From assembly GCA_034409055.1 (NCBI GenBank), contig DAOUMU010000124.1:1-62469 (forward strand): a stretch of 62,469 bases of DNA, written 5' to 3'. This document shows, one piece after another, positions 8,094 through 15,623 of the stretch. This DNA comes from DAOUMU01 sp034409055. Its GTDB lineage: Bacteria; Chloroflexota; Anaerolineae; 4572-78; J111. Below the pieces are notes generated by a model, which worked only from the letters and a program-made list of their open reading frames with translations, did no database searches and was not told the origin of the DNA. How positions within the stretch are numbered: position 1 is the first letter of the stretch; every line of letters begins with the position of its first letter. A program made the position numbers and the translations under genes.

Positions 8094-9263
8094 ATGACAT
8101 TCCCTTTGACCAAACCGTTTGTACGTGATCGTTTTACCTGGTTGGCCTACTTGATGTTGGCCTACTTTGCCTACTTGCAAGCTTCACCCGGTCCCCTGAT
8201 GCCTTTTCTGCGAGCCGAGCTAAACCTGAATTATACCGTGGCCGGCCTCCACTTCAGCGCCTTTGCCCTGGGTATGATCCTGGCCGGTCTCATGGGAGAT
8301 CACCTCGCCCGCCGGTGGGGACGTCGCTTTGTGTTTTGGGCCGGGGGCAGCGGCATGGCCGGGGGGGCCTTGGGGTTGGTGTTGAGCCGCCAGGTCGTTA
8401 TCACCATCGCCTCTGCCTTCATCATGGGCTGGTTGGGCTCCTTGTTGCTGGTAATGATCCAGGCCGCCCTTTCCGACCGGCACGGCGAGCAGCGAGCCGT
8501 GGCTCTCACCGAATCCAATGTGGTGGCCATCGTTGGGGCCGGCCTGGCGCCCGTGTTTATTGGCAATTTCCAACGCGTGGGGATCGGTTGGCGGGGGGCG
8601 CTCATCCTGGCAGTCGTTATTTTAGCCTTGCTTGCCGTCCGATTTCGAAGAGAACTGATCCCAGAGGCCCAACCATCTGCTGCCAGTTCGCCTTCAGCCG
8701 GTCAAGCCTTGCCGGTTTTTTTCTGGACCTACTGGTTAGCCCTCTGTTTGGGCGTGTCGGCTGAATGGTGCTTGATTTTTTGGGGGGCAGACTTCTTGGA
8801 AAACACGGTTGGCTTAAGTAAAACCAACGCCGCCACGATGATGAGTATATTTTTCCTGGCCATGGTACTAGGACGCCTGACCGGTAGTCGTTTAACCCGG
8901 CTGGCTTCGAGTGTCCCCCTCTGGCTTATTGCCCAGGGGATCAGCCTGGTTGGCTTTCCTCTTTTCTGGCTGGCTCCCCTGGCCCCCCTCAATGTGGTTG
9001 GTTTGTTTATCACCGGCTTTGGTGTAGCTAACCTGTTCCCCCTGGCTCTCTCCGTCATCATCGGTGTTGCGCCTGAGCAAGCCGATATGGCCAGTGCCCG
9101 TGTTTCGTTAGGGGCCGGTCTGGCTATCCTGATCGCGCCTCTCGTTTTGGGCTGGACGGCCGACCAGCTTGACATTCAAAACGCCTACGGGCTTGTCCCC
9201 TTGTTATTGGTCATCGTTATTGTCGTAACTTTTTTCACTTATCGTCTGGAAACAGCGAGTTGA
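8094..9263 (+). CDS. Major facilitator superfamily transporter
   Basis: Membrane protein of 389 residues with about 12 hydrophobic segments. The loop after the second segment shows MFS motif A in the form GDHLARRWGRR (around residue 68-78). Length and the pattern of two six-helix halves joined near residue 195-205 (PEAQPSAASSPSAG) fit the family. The substrate is not evident. A GAGGAG ribosome binding site lies about 13 bases upstream, rather far. The gene begins just after the right end of the MITE-like repeat. The following HAD gene is codirectional, separated by a hairpin repeat. Confidence 0.85.
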   Translation: MTFPLTKPFVRDRFTWLAYLMLAYFAYLQASPGPLMPFLRAELNLNYTVAGLHFSAFALGMILAGLMGDHLARRWGRRFVFWAGGSGMAGGALGLVLSRQVVITIASAFIMGWLGSLLLVMIQAALSDRHGEQRAVALTESNVVAIVGAGLAPVFIGNFQRVGIGWRGALILAVVILALLAVRFRRELIPEAQPSAASSPSAGQALPVFFWTYWLALCLGVSAEWCLIFWGADFLENTVGLSKTNAATMMSIFFLAMVLGRLTGSRLTRLASSVPLWLIAQGISLVGFPLFWLAPLAPLNVVGLFITGFGVANLFPLALSVIIGVAPEQADMASARVSLGAGLAILIAPLVLGWTADQLDIQNAYGLVPLLLVIVIVVTFFTYRLETAS

Positions 9264-9281
9264 CTATTGTGGCAAAGAATC

Positions 9282-9342
9282 TACGTGTTGCGTATTTCGT
9301 GTCGCGTGTCCAGGCACCTAATCACGTAACACGCAACACGTA
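9282..9342. repeat. ACGCAACACG-type inverted repeat
   Basis: TACGTGTTGCGT at 9282-9293 and ACGCAACACGTA at 9331-9342 form a perfect 12-bp inverted repeat, with more imperfect pairing inward. The ACGCAACACG word recurs at 20344-20392, 50604-50630, 58632-58658 and 61661-61676. Confidence 0.8.
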
Positions 9343-9362
9343 ACATATAGGAGTCAAGATAA

Positions 9363-10040
9363 ATGAAATTTAAGGGCCTTATCTTTGATTTCAACGGCGT
9401 CCTCTGGTGGGACAACCATCTCCAGGAGCAGTCGTGGCAGCAGTTTTCTGCGCAAGTTAGGGGCAACCCGTTCTCAGAAGAAGAAATGGCCGTCCACGTT
9501 CACGGTCGCAATAATCAACACACCCTGGAATATCTGACCGGACGTCCGGTGAAAGGCGCTGAACTTCACCAACTCATCCAACAAAAGGAGACCATCTATC
9601 GACAACTTTGTTTGGAGCAGGCTGAAAATTTCAAACTATCGCCAGGGGCGATTGAGCTGCTGGACTTTTTAGTAGCTCACCACATCCCCCATACCATTGC
9701 CACTGCTTCTGGGAGAACCAATCTCGATTTTTTTGTCAAACATCTCCACCTGGATCAATGGTTCGACATCGAGCAAATTGTGTATGATGACGGCACCCGG
9801 CCGGGCAAGCCTGCACCCGATATTTATCTACAAGCGGCCAGCAATCTTGGCCTGGAACCCACTCACTGTATCGTTATCGAAGATTCTCGCTCGGGCCTCC
9901 AGGCAGCCTATGCGGCCGGTATCGGCCACATCATTGCCCTGGGGCCTGGTCATTCACATCATCAGTTAGGCCATAAGGGGGTCAGTCGGGTCATCGAGAG
10001 CTTACAACAGGTCCCCAAAGAACAACTGTTCCTTATGTAA
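9363..10040 (+). CDS. HAD-superfamily hydrolase (beta-phosphoglucomutase-like)
   Basis: A 225-residue haloacid dehalogenase-fold protein. Motif I reads FDFNGVL with nucleophile Asp9; motif II is ATASG; the Lys/Asp region is RPGKPAPDIY; motif IV is CIVIEDSRSG. Cap region between motif I and II is helical as in beta-phosphoglucomutase and related phosphatases. The general acid/base Asp two residues after the nucleophile is replaced by Asn11, which is expected to weaken mutase or phosphatase chemistry unless compensated. TAGGAG precedes the start. Substrate unknown, likely a small phosphorylated metabolite. Confidence 0.83.
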   Translation: MKFKGLIFDFNGVLWWDNHLQEQSWQQFSAQVRGNPFSEEEMAVHVHGRNNQHTLEYLTGRPVKGAELHQLIQQKETIYRQLCLEQAENFKLSPGAIELLDFLVAHHIPHTIATASGRTNLDFFVKHLHLDQWFDIEQIVYDDGTRPGKPAPDIYLQAASNLGLEPTHCIVIEDSRSGLQAAYAAGIGHIIALGPGHSHHQLGHKGVSRVIESLQQVPKEQLFLM

Positions 10041-10140
10041 ATCAAATTGAGTTACTATGCCCCCCTTTTTGATGCCGGTCTGTCGGACCGGTTTGACAGG
10101 GTTGAACAATCGGGGTAGACTTGAGGCGCGGAGGGCTACG

Positions 10141-10755
10141 ATGAGCACAGCCAAACAGGATCCATTCCTCATCGACCCTACAGGGCAAGAACATTCTCTG
10201 GCTGGTGAGACAATCACCATTGGTCGTGCGGTTGAAAACGACATCGTTATCACCAGCAAGCGCATTTCGCGCGAACATGCCCGTATCCGGCGCGAGGGAT
10301 GGCGCGTAATCCTGGAAGACCTGGGCAGCACCAACGGCACCTTCCTCAACGACGAACGCGTACTTTCTTCCGTACAGTTGCACGATGAGGATCGCATCAA
10401 AATCGGCGACGTCCTCCTGGTCTTTCACGATCCAGATGTGACTCACCGTGATGCTCCTTTTCCGGAGTTGGAGGTGGATGTGGTCGCAGGAGTCGTGCGG
10501 GTGAACCGGCGTCTGGTCAACCTTGCCCCCAAAGAGTTTGCCTTGCTGGCCTACCTCTACGAGCATTGCGGCCAGGTTTGTTCCAAAGATGACATTGGCG
10601 CTGCCGTCTGGCCTGAATACCAGGAGGGCGTCTACGATTACCAGGTCGAGAACCTGGTGCGCCGGTTGCGGGCCAAACTCGAACTCGACCCGGCCAACCC
10701 GCAATTACTGCTCACAATGCGCGGCCTGGGTTATAAACTCGTTACCCGCGAGTAA
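10141..10755 (+). CDS. FHA domain protein with OmpR-type winged helix
   Basis: A 204-residue cytoplasmic regulator. Residues about 15-95 form an FHA phosphothreonine-binding domain with the core residues visible in ITIGRAVEND, RISREHA and GSTNGTFLN. Residues about 120-204 are a transcriptional-regulatory C-terminal winged helix, recognisable from LAPKEFALLAYL, a trans-activation loop and MRGLGYKLV. I chose the ATG at 10141 because GGAGG lies 8 bases upstream; an open frame continues 84 bases further upstream without one. Close neighbours are a STAS protein and a Ser/Thr kinase, so it is likely to read out phosphothreonine made by that kinase and couple it to DNA binding. Promoter targets are unknown. 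Confidence 0.88.
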   Translation: MSTAKQDPFLIDPTGQEHSLAGETITIGRAVENDIVITSKRISREHARIRREGWRVILEDLGSTNGTFLNDERVLSSVQLHDEDRIKIGDVLLVFHDPDVTHRDAPFPELEVDVVAGVVRVNRRLVNLAPKEFALLAYLYEHCGQVCSKDDIGAAVWPEYQEGVYDYQVENLVRRLRAKLELDPANPQLLLTMRGLGYKLVTRE

Positions 10756-10805
10756 GCCTCCTGGCCTCCCCTTCTGATAAATCAGAGAATACCCTATGAA
10801 CCATG

Positions 10806-10954
10806 CCCAAAATTGGGTGTGTTTCAAATGATTTAAGATACGCTCGGCATGGACCAGTGCGAAGCCTCCCTGTGGGACAGTCCACGCTATAAACCGCTGG
10901 ACTGTGGTCCAGCGGGAGCATTTCTAAAGTAAATGAAACACACCCCCCAAAATT
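10806..10954. repeat. Nested inverted repeat with GTCC hairpins
   Basis: Outer arms GGGTGTGTTTCA (10815-10826) and TGAAACACACCC (10934-10945) match over 12 bp, followed outward by AAAATT on both sides. Inside lie a copy of the CAGTGCGAAG...TGTGGGA word (10855-10877), identical on the opposite strand to 7534-7556, and a hairpin with stem GCTGGAC, loop TGTG and GTCCAGC (about 10896-10913), the same class as the hairpins near the RAYT gene. Confidence 0.85.
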
Positions 10955-11086
10955 AGATAGCTGGCTGTTAGCTAATGGATAGGTAACGCAATCGGAGATG
11001 TGGTATCCTACTCTCAGGCTGAACAATGACCAAAGTCAAGACAGTCTGAATAAAAGATCAAACATCAGCCTGGGAGAGGAATCAAA

Positions 11087-11497
11087 ATGCGTATTGTCCA
11101 TAACGAAATTGCTGAGGGTGTTTGCCTGATAAACCTGAGTGGCCCTTTTAATGCCAGCCAGGCAGAACGGGTCACCCAAACTTTTAGAAACATCTCTAAG
11201 CAGGGTGTCAACCGAGTCGTGGTTAATCTGGAAGATGTACCTTTGATTGACAGTCGAGGGTTAGCCTCTTTGGTGGCCGGATACAGAATATTTGGCAGCG
11301 ATGCCCAGAACTTTCGGTTGGCTGGGCTGCAAGATCAACCTAAACTTGTCTTTGAGTTAACCGGGTTTGATTGCATCTTTCAAATTTTTGACGAGACGGC
11401 CGAGGCAGTTGCGCAAGAACCGACTATTAAAGTACAATTACCGCAACGTTCTTCTGCATTTGAACAACCATTTGCAGTTTTGGGGTTAGCAACTTAG
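11087..11497 (+). CDS. STAS-domain protein (anti-sigma-factor-antagonist family)
   Basis: A 136-residue SpoIIAA-like protein. The strand-helix region VVVNLEDVPLIDSRGLASLV matches the STAS phosphorylation loop; Ser56 in IDSRG corresponds to the serine phosphorylated in SpoIIAA. Such proteins act as phosphorylation-controlled switches for anti-sigma factors or other partners. The last ~35 residues (after EAVAQEP) are an unusual extension. GAGAGG precedes the ATG. The Ser/Thr kinase gene starts 19 bp downstream, so the kinase or a relative may phosphorylate it, although the specific SpoIIAB-type kinase is absent from the window. Confidence 0.87.
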   Translation: MRIVHNEIAEGVCLINLSGPFNASQAERVTQTFRNISKQGVNRVVVNLEDVPLIDSRGLASLVAGYRIFGSDAQNFRLAGLQDQPKLVFELTGFDCIFQIFDETAEAVAQEPTIKVQLPQRSSAFEQPFAVLGLAT

Positions 11498-11516
11498 ATA
11501 CAAGGGACAAAACGAT

Positions 11517-13055
11517 ATGGCACCCAGTTCTCTAGAAGGACAGACCCTTGGCAAATACCAGGTACTGGAACCGCTGGGGCGTGGTGGCATGGCCCGGGTC
11601 TACCGGGCCTACCACCCCCAACTTGATCGCTACGTGGCCATTAAAGTGTTGCGTTCCGACCTGGTAGAAGAAGAAGAGTTTCTGGCCCGCTTTCAGCGCG
11701 AGGCGCGAGCAGTGGCTGCGTTGCGTCATCCCAATATCGTCCAGGTCTTTGATTCTGACGTGCAGGACGACGTCTACTATATCGTCATGGAATTGCTGGA
11801 GGGCGACACGCTCAAGGCACGTCTGAATGACTACCGGGTGCGGGGCGAGCAAATGACCTGGGGTGAAATGGTGCGGGTCTTGCTGGAGGTGCTGGATGCG
11901 CTGGCTTATGCTCACAGCGAGGGCATGGTCCACCGCGACATCAAGCCGGCTAACATTCTGCTGACCAGGCGCGGTCAGGCTGTGGTGGCCGATTTTGGCA
12001 TCGCTCAGATTGTCGGTGGTACGCAGTACACCGCTGCCGGGGTGTTGATGGGTACCTTGAATTACATGGCCCCGGAGCAAGGCTTGGAAGGACACAGCGA
12101 CGCCCGCAGCGACATCTACTCGCTGGGTATCGTGTTTTACGAGATGCTAACCCGGCGCACGCCCTTCGACGCTGATACGCCGCTGGCCATTTTGATGAAA
12201 CACCTCAACGACCCCCTGCCTCTACCGCGCCGAATTGATCCAACAATCCCCGAACCGTTAGAACGAATCGTGCTGAAAGCGCTGGCCAAACAGCCGGAGG
12301 ACCGCTACCAGAGTGCCGAGGCAATGGCCCAGTCCTTACGCGAGGCAGCCGAGGCAGCCGAGATCGAGCTACCGGAACGTATCTCATTGCCGCTCTCATT
12401 TACCACAACGGAGGCCCCATCGGAGTCGGTGGCTGTTTTCTCCGGTACAGCCCGCGAAAAGATTGCAGACGCCCAGTTTGCCGACGACGAAACCGACGCG
12501 ACCTTAGGTCAGCGGCTGGCAGCAGAACGGCTGGCCCGCCAGGCGAGGCCATCTCAACCCCCTGCTGAGTCCGCCGGGCTGGGTAGAACTCCGGTACACA
12601 GCGGGGTAAAAAAGGCAGTCGGGAACATGATGGGGCTGCTGGTCATCAGTAATCTGGTAGCGGCCACGATAGCGGCCCTGACCGGTCAGGGAACGATCTT
12701 TGAAAAAGGCTGGCCGATGGAGTTGCTGCTGGTTAGCTGGGGCCTGAGTGCAATTATGCGCGCCAAAGCCTCTATCTGGATGCTGACTCCGGTAGGCATT
12801 CTGCTGGGTAATGGGATCATCTTCGCCTATTGTTCGTTCACCGATAACTGGGAGGCATGGCGATTCTTGTGGATATTCGAGGTGTGGTTAGTCATAGGCA
12901 TCCCTGCTTTAACCGTCCGGTTGGCCAAGCAAGGTGACCACGCCCGCCAATTGAGTCGTAACCTGGGGCAGGGATTGGGTTGTATAGCGATTGTATTGAG
13001 TGTGATCGTTATTGTGGCGGCCACAATCTTCGCCTTGGTGGCCATGATAACTTGA
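11517..13055 (+). CDS. Membrane-anchored Ser/Thr protein kinase (PknB family)
   Basis: A 512-residue Hanks-type kinase. The catalytic domain spans about residues 12-275: glycine loop LGRGGMARVY, invariant Lys in VAIKVL, catalytic loop HRDIKPAN, DFG, and MAPEQ as the APE motif. A linker rich in acidic and Ala residues follows. The C-terminal 140 residues contain about four hydrophobic segments starting at MMGLLVISNLV, so the kinase is anchored by a small multi-helix membrane domain and has no PASTA or other external sensor. It lies 19 bp after the STAS gene and close to the FHA-winged-helix gene, making a plausible phosphorylation circuit. It converges with the ABC permease with only 18 bp between stops. 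Confidence 0.92.
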   Translation: MAPSSLEGQTLGKYQVLEPLGRGGMARVYRAYHPQLDRYVAIKVLRSDLVEEEEFLARFQREARAVAALRHPNIVQVFDSDVQDDVYYIVMELLEGDTLKARLNDYRVRGEQMTWGEMVRVLLEVLDALAYAHSEGMVHRDIKPANILLTRRGQAVVADFGIAQIVGGTQYTAAGVLMGTLNYMAPEQGLEGHSDARSDIYSLGIVFYEMLTRRTPFDADTPLAILMKHLNDPLPLPRRIDPTIPEPLERIVLKALAKQPEDRYQSAEAMAQSLREAAEAAEIELPERISLPLSFTTTEAPSESVAVFSGTAREKIADAQFADDETDATLGQRLAAERLARQARPSQPPAESAGLGRTPVHSGVKKAVGNMMGLLVISNLVAATIAALTGQGTIFEKGWPMELLLVSWGLSAIMRAKASIWMLTPVGILLGNGIIFAYCSFTDNWEAWRFLWIFEVWLVIGIPALTVRLAKQGDHARQLSRNLGQGLGCIAIVLSVIVIVAATIFALVAMIT

Positions 13056-13073
13056 TACTATATGAAGAATGTA

Positions 13074-15479
13074 TTAAGCGTAGGCCAAACTGTCTCGGAC
13101 ACTAATGCGGGTGGCGTTACGAGCCGGTAAGATAGAGGCTAAGGTGGAGATAAAGAGAATAATTACCAGCCAGACCAACACGGCGCTGAGGTTATATTGA
13201 TAATCCAAACTGGCGTCAAAGATGGTCAGGCCCAGGGCGTTGGCCATGGGGCGGCCCAAAACAAAGGAAATAGGCACAACGATGATCCAACTGAGTAAGC
13301 CCTGCAACACGCCCTCCATTATGAACATGCCCAGGATGGTGGGCGTTTTGGCTCCAATAGCTCGCATGACTCCGATTTCGCGGGTACGTTCGACCACGCT
13401 GATGGACAGGGCGCCCATCAGGCCGATGCCGCCCACGACAGCCACGATCACGGCCAGGACGAGTAACATGGTGATGACAATGGCGAACTGGCTATCGGCG
13501 TTGCGTCTACTCTCAATTAAGGTTTCGGTGGCAGTGACATCAATACGTTTCGTTTCGTAAACGTCTTTTAACTGCGTGGCCACCGTATCGACGTAGGCTT
13601 CATCCTGAAGACGGGTTCGGACCCGGACTTGGTCGGCCTCGTTCTGTTTTTTGGTGGCTTGAAACACGGCCTCGAGATTGGCATAAATGGGGTCCGTTTC
13701 GCCAACGCCACTAAACACATCCTGGTAAAAACCGACCACCTGCCATTCGTCGTCACCCAATTCGCCCAAATCAAGGACGACAGTATCGCCTACCTGGATG
13801 CCGTTATCCTCGGCCGTGTCTTGTCTGATGACAATAGCCGGACCATCATCGGGGCGTAGCCAACGTCCTTCGGTTATTTTGGGAGGTCTGAATGAGTCAC
13901 TACCATTGGGAATGCCAATCAGTTGGGCCCCAATCCCGGCCTCCTTGAGGCGCTGTCCTTCCTTGAGAATTGAGGCCCCATGCCCAAACCAGGCTTCGAC
14001 GTATTCAATCTCTGGATGGTTCTTGGCCAGGGTCAGGGTCCGGTCAATCCGTTCGTAGTCGTCAAAGGCCACGATAAAATCATATCGATGTTTGGCAAAG
14101 ATATTATCCAGGGTCAGGTTGATCGACGAGGACAGGCTCATGACCGCCAGGAACATGGTACCGGCCAGGATCAGCACGCCCTGAGTTAACAGCAATCGCC
14201 CCTTGCGGCGGAACATATTGCCGAGCGCCACAGCATAAGGTGCAGACAGAAAGCGTTGCCCGAACTGCTCAATGGAGCGGTCAAGCCCACTGCTGCCAAA
14301 ATCTCCGCCAATACCATAGCTAGAGATCGCCTCGCGCACGGTGATGGCCGCGCCCCCCAAAACCGGCCACAAGGCCGCCAGGAGAGGCACGGCAATGGCG
14401 GCGATAACCTGGAGCACCATGGCCCGGGGAGAGTATTGAAACTGTTCGTAATCAATGTTGAAGATGTTGAGTAAATATTTCGTCACCCCGAAGGCCAACC
14501 ATGCCCCCAGTGGCAGGGCAATCAGCAGGGAAAGCAGGCCGTAAACCAGCACCCCGGACAGATAGACTCTGATGATCCGGTTCCGCGTACCGCCAATGGC
14601 TTTGAGGATACCGATTTGATTGATTTGTTGGGTGATAACGCCCATTAGCGTGTTGAACACCAGGACCACACTGGCCCCCAGTGAGACCACTGCCATAACC
14701 TGCAACACCAGGTTAATTCCTTCCATGATGAAACGCCCCCAGTGTTCTTCCGGGTCCTGGTAGATGGTCACAGCCACGCCGATATTCTCTTTCGACAGGT
14801 GGTCTTTAATTTCAGAAGCTACTTCTCTGGCCAGAGCCTCGCTGTAGGGCGTGACCCGTACCAAAATTTGGTCATACTCCCCTTCGGGTACGTCAAACAC
14901 CTCCATCCCTTCGGCGTCGGTAAAAAACACGGCCGGGCCACCAAACTCAGGAGGCGGCACAAAGTTGTGGCGAAGTTTGCCACTAATTTTGCGTGCTTTG
15001 GGCCGGTCATTGACCTCAAAGAAGACCGTGTCACCAATATCCAGGTCAAAATGCTGGCTGGACAGTCGTTCAATGCCGATGCGGTTGCGCTTAGGCCACT
15101 CACCGGCCTTGAGCGGGAGTAATTCGTACTCCTGCTCTTCATAATTTTCCCGCATAATCAGCCAGGCGGTGTCCCACTCGTCGTCAGGCTCGATTTTGTA
15201 ACGAATGGCTTTGAAGCTACCCAGGGCGATATCGTCTACCCCATCGATTTTCTCCAGACGATTGGTGATATCTTCGTTTATATTCTCGGTCAAGCCCATG
15301 GTGAAGTGAGCCGGGATGCTGGCCCGATGAGCTTCATCCATTCCCGTTAGCAATTGATCTGACATGCCAAAGGTGGCGCCCACCGCAAACACGCCAGCAG
15401 AAATACTCAACACCACCAGGATGGTGCGGACTTTGTTATACCATAGATCAGACCAGACTTTATACCAGATAACACTCAT
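13074..15479 (-). CDS. ABC transporter permease, FtsX/MacB type
   Basis: An 801-residue permease with an N-terminal membrane segment (RTILVVLSISAGVFAVGATFGM), a long extracytoplasmic MacB-like core, three helices of a first FtsX domain (about 265-375), a second signal-anchor helix near 430, a second external domain and a final FtsX domain with the typical REIGVMRAIGAKTPTILGMF and ARNATRISVRDSLAYA end. This duplicated arrangement is that of LolCE/YknZ-like permeases with eight or more helices. It is the last gene of the TetR-headed export cluster and a clear paralogue of the gene upstream. Together they probably form a heterodimer driven by the ATPase at 18107-18850. Cargo is unknown; lipoprotein, lipid or peptide efflux is typical. 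Confidence 0.9.
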   Translation of the reverse strand: MSVIWYKVWSDLWYNKVRTILVVLSISAGVFAVGATFGMSDQLLTGMDEAHRASIPAHFTMGLTENINEDITNRLEKIDGVDDIALGSFKAIRYKIEPDDEWDTAWLIMRENYEEQEYELLPLKAGEWPKRNRIGIERLSSQHFDLDIGDTVFFEVNDRPKARKISGKLRHNFVPPPEFGGPAVFFTDAEGMEVFDVPEGEYDQILVRVTPYSEALAREVASEIKDHLSKENIGVAVTIYQDPEEHWGRFIMEGINLVLQVMAVVSLGASVVLVFNTLMGVITQQINQIGILKAIGGTRNRIIRVYLSGVLVYGLLSLLIALPLGAWLAFGVTKYLLNIFNIDYEQFQYSPRAMVLQVIAAIAVPLLAALWPVLGGAAITVREAISSYGIGGDFGSSGLDRSIEQFGQRFLSAPYAVALGNMFRRKGRLLLTQGVLILAGTMFLAVMSLSSSINLTLDNIFAKHRYDFIVAFDDYERIDRTLTLAKNHPEIEYVEAWFGHGASILKEGQRLKEAGIGAQLIGIPNGSDSFRPPKITEGRWLRPDDGPAIVIRQDTAEDNGIQVGDTVVLDLGELGDDEWQVVGFYQDVFSGVGETDPIYANLEAVFQATKKQNEADQVRVRTRLQDEAYVDTVATQLKDVYETKRIDVTATETLIESRRNADSQFAIVITMLLVLAVIVAVVGGIGLMGALSISVVERTREIGVMRAIGAKTPTILGMFIMEGVLQGLLSWIIVVPISFVLGRPMANALGLTIFDASLDYQYNLSAVLVWLVIILFISTLASILPARNATRISVRDSLAYA

Positions 15480-15623
15480 GGGGCTACTTCCTCTAATTGT
15501 GGAAGATCACCTATTCTTGAAAAGATGACCGGCAATTCTTTAGTAGATTGGTATGATTACCCTCCCCCAACCCCTCCCAGCCCACAGGGTAAGTGAGGGA
15601 TTGGCGTGCAAAGCTTGCTTTGC

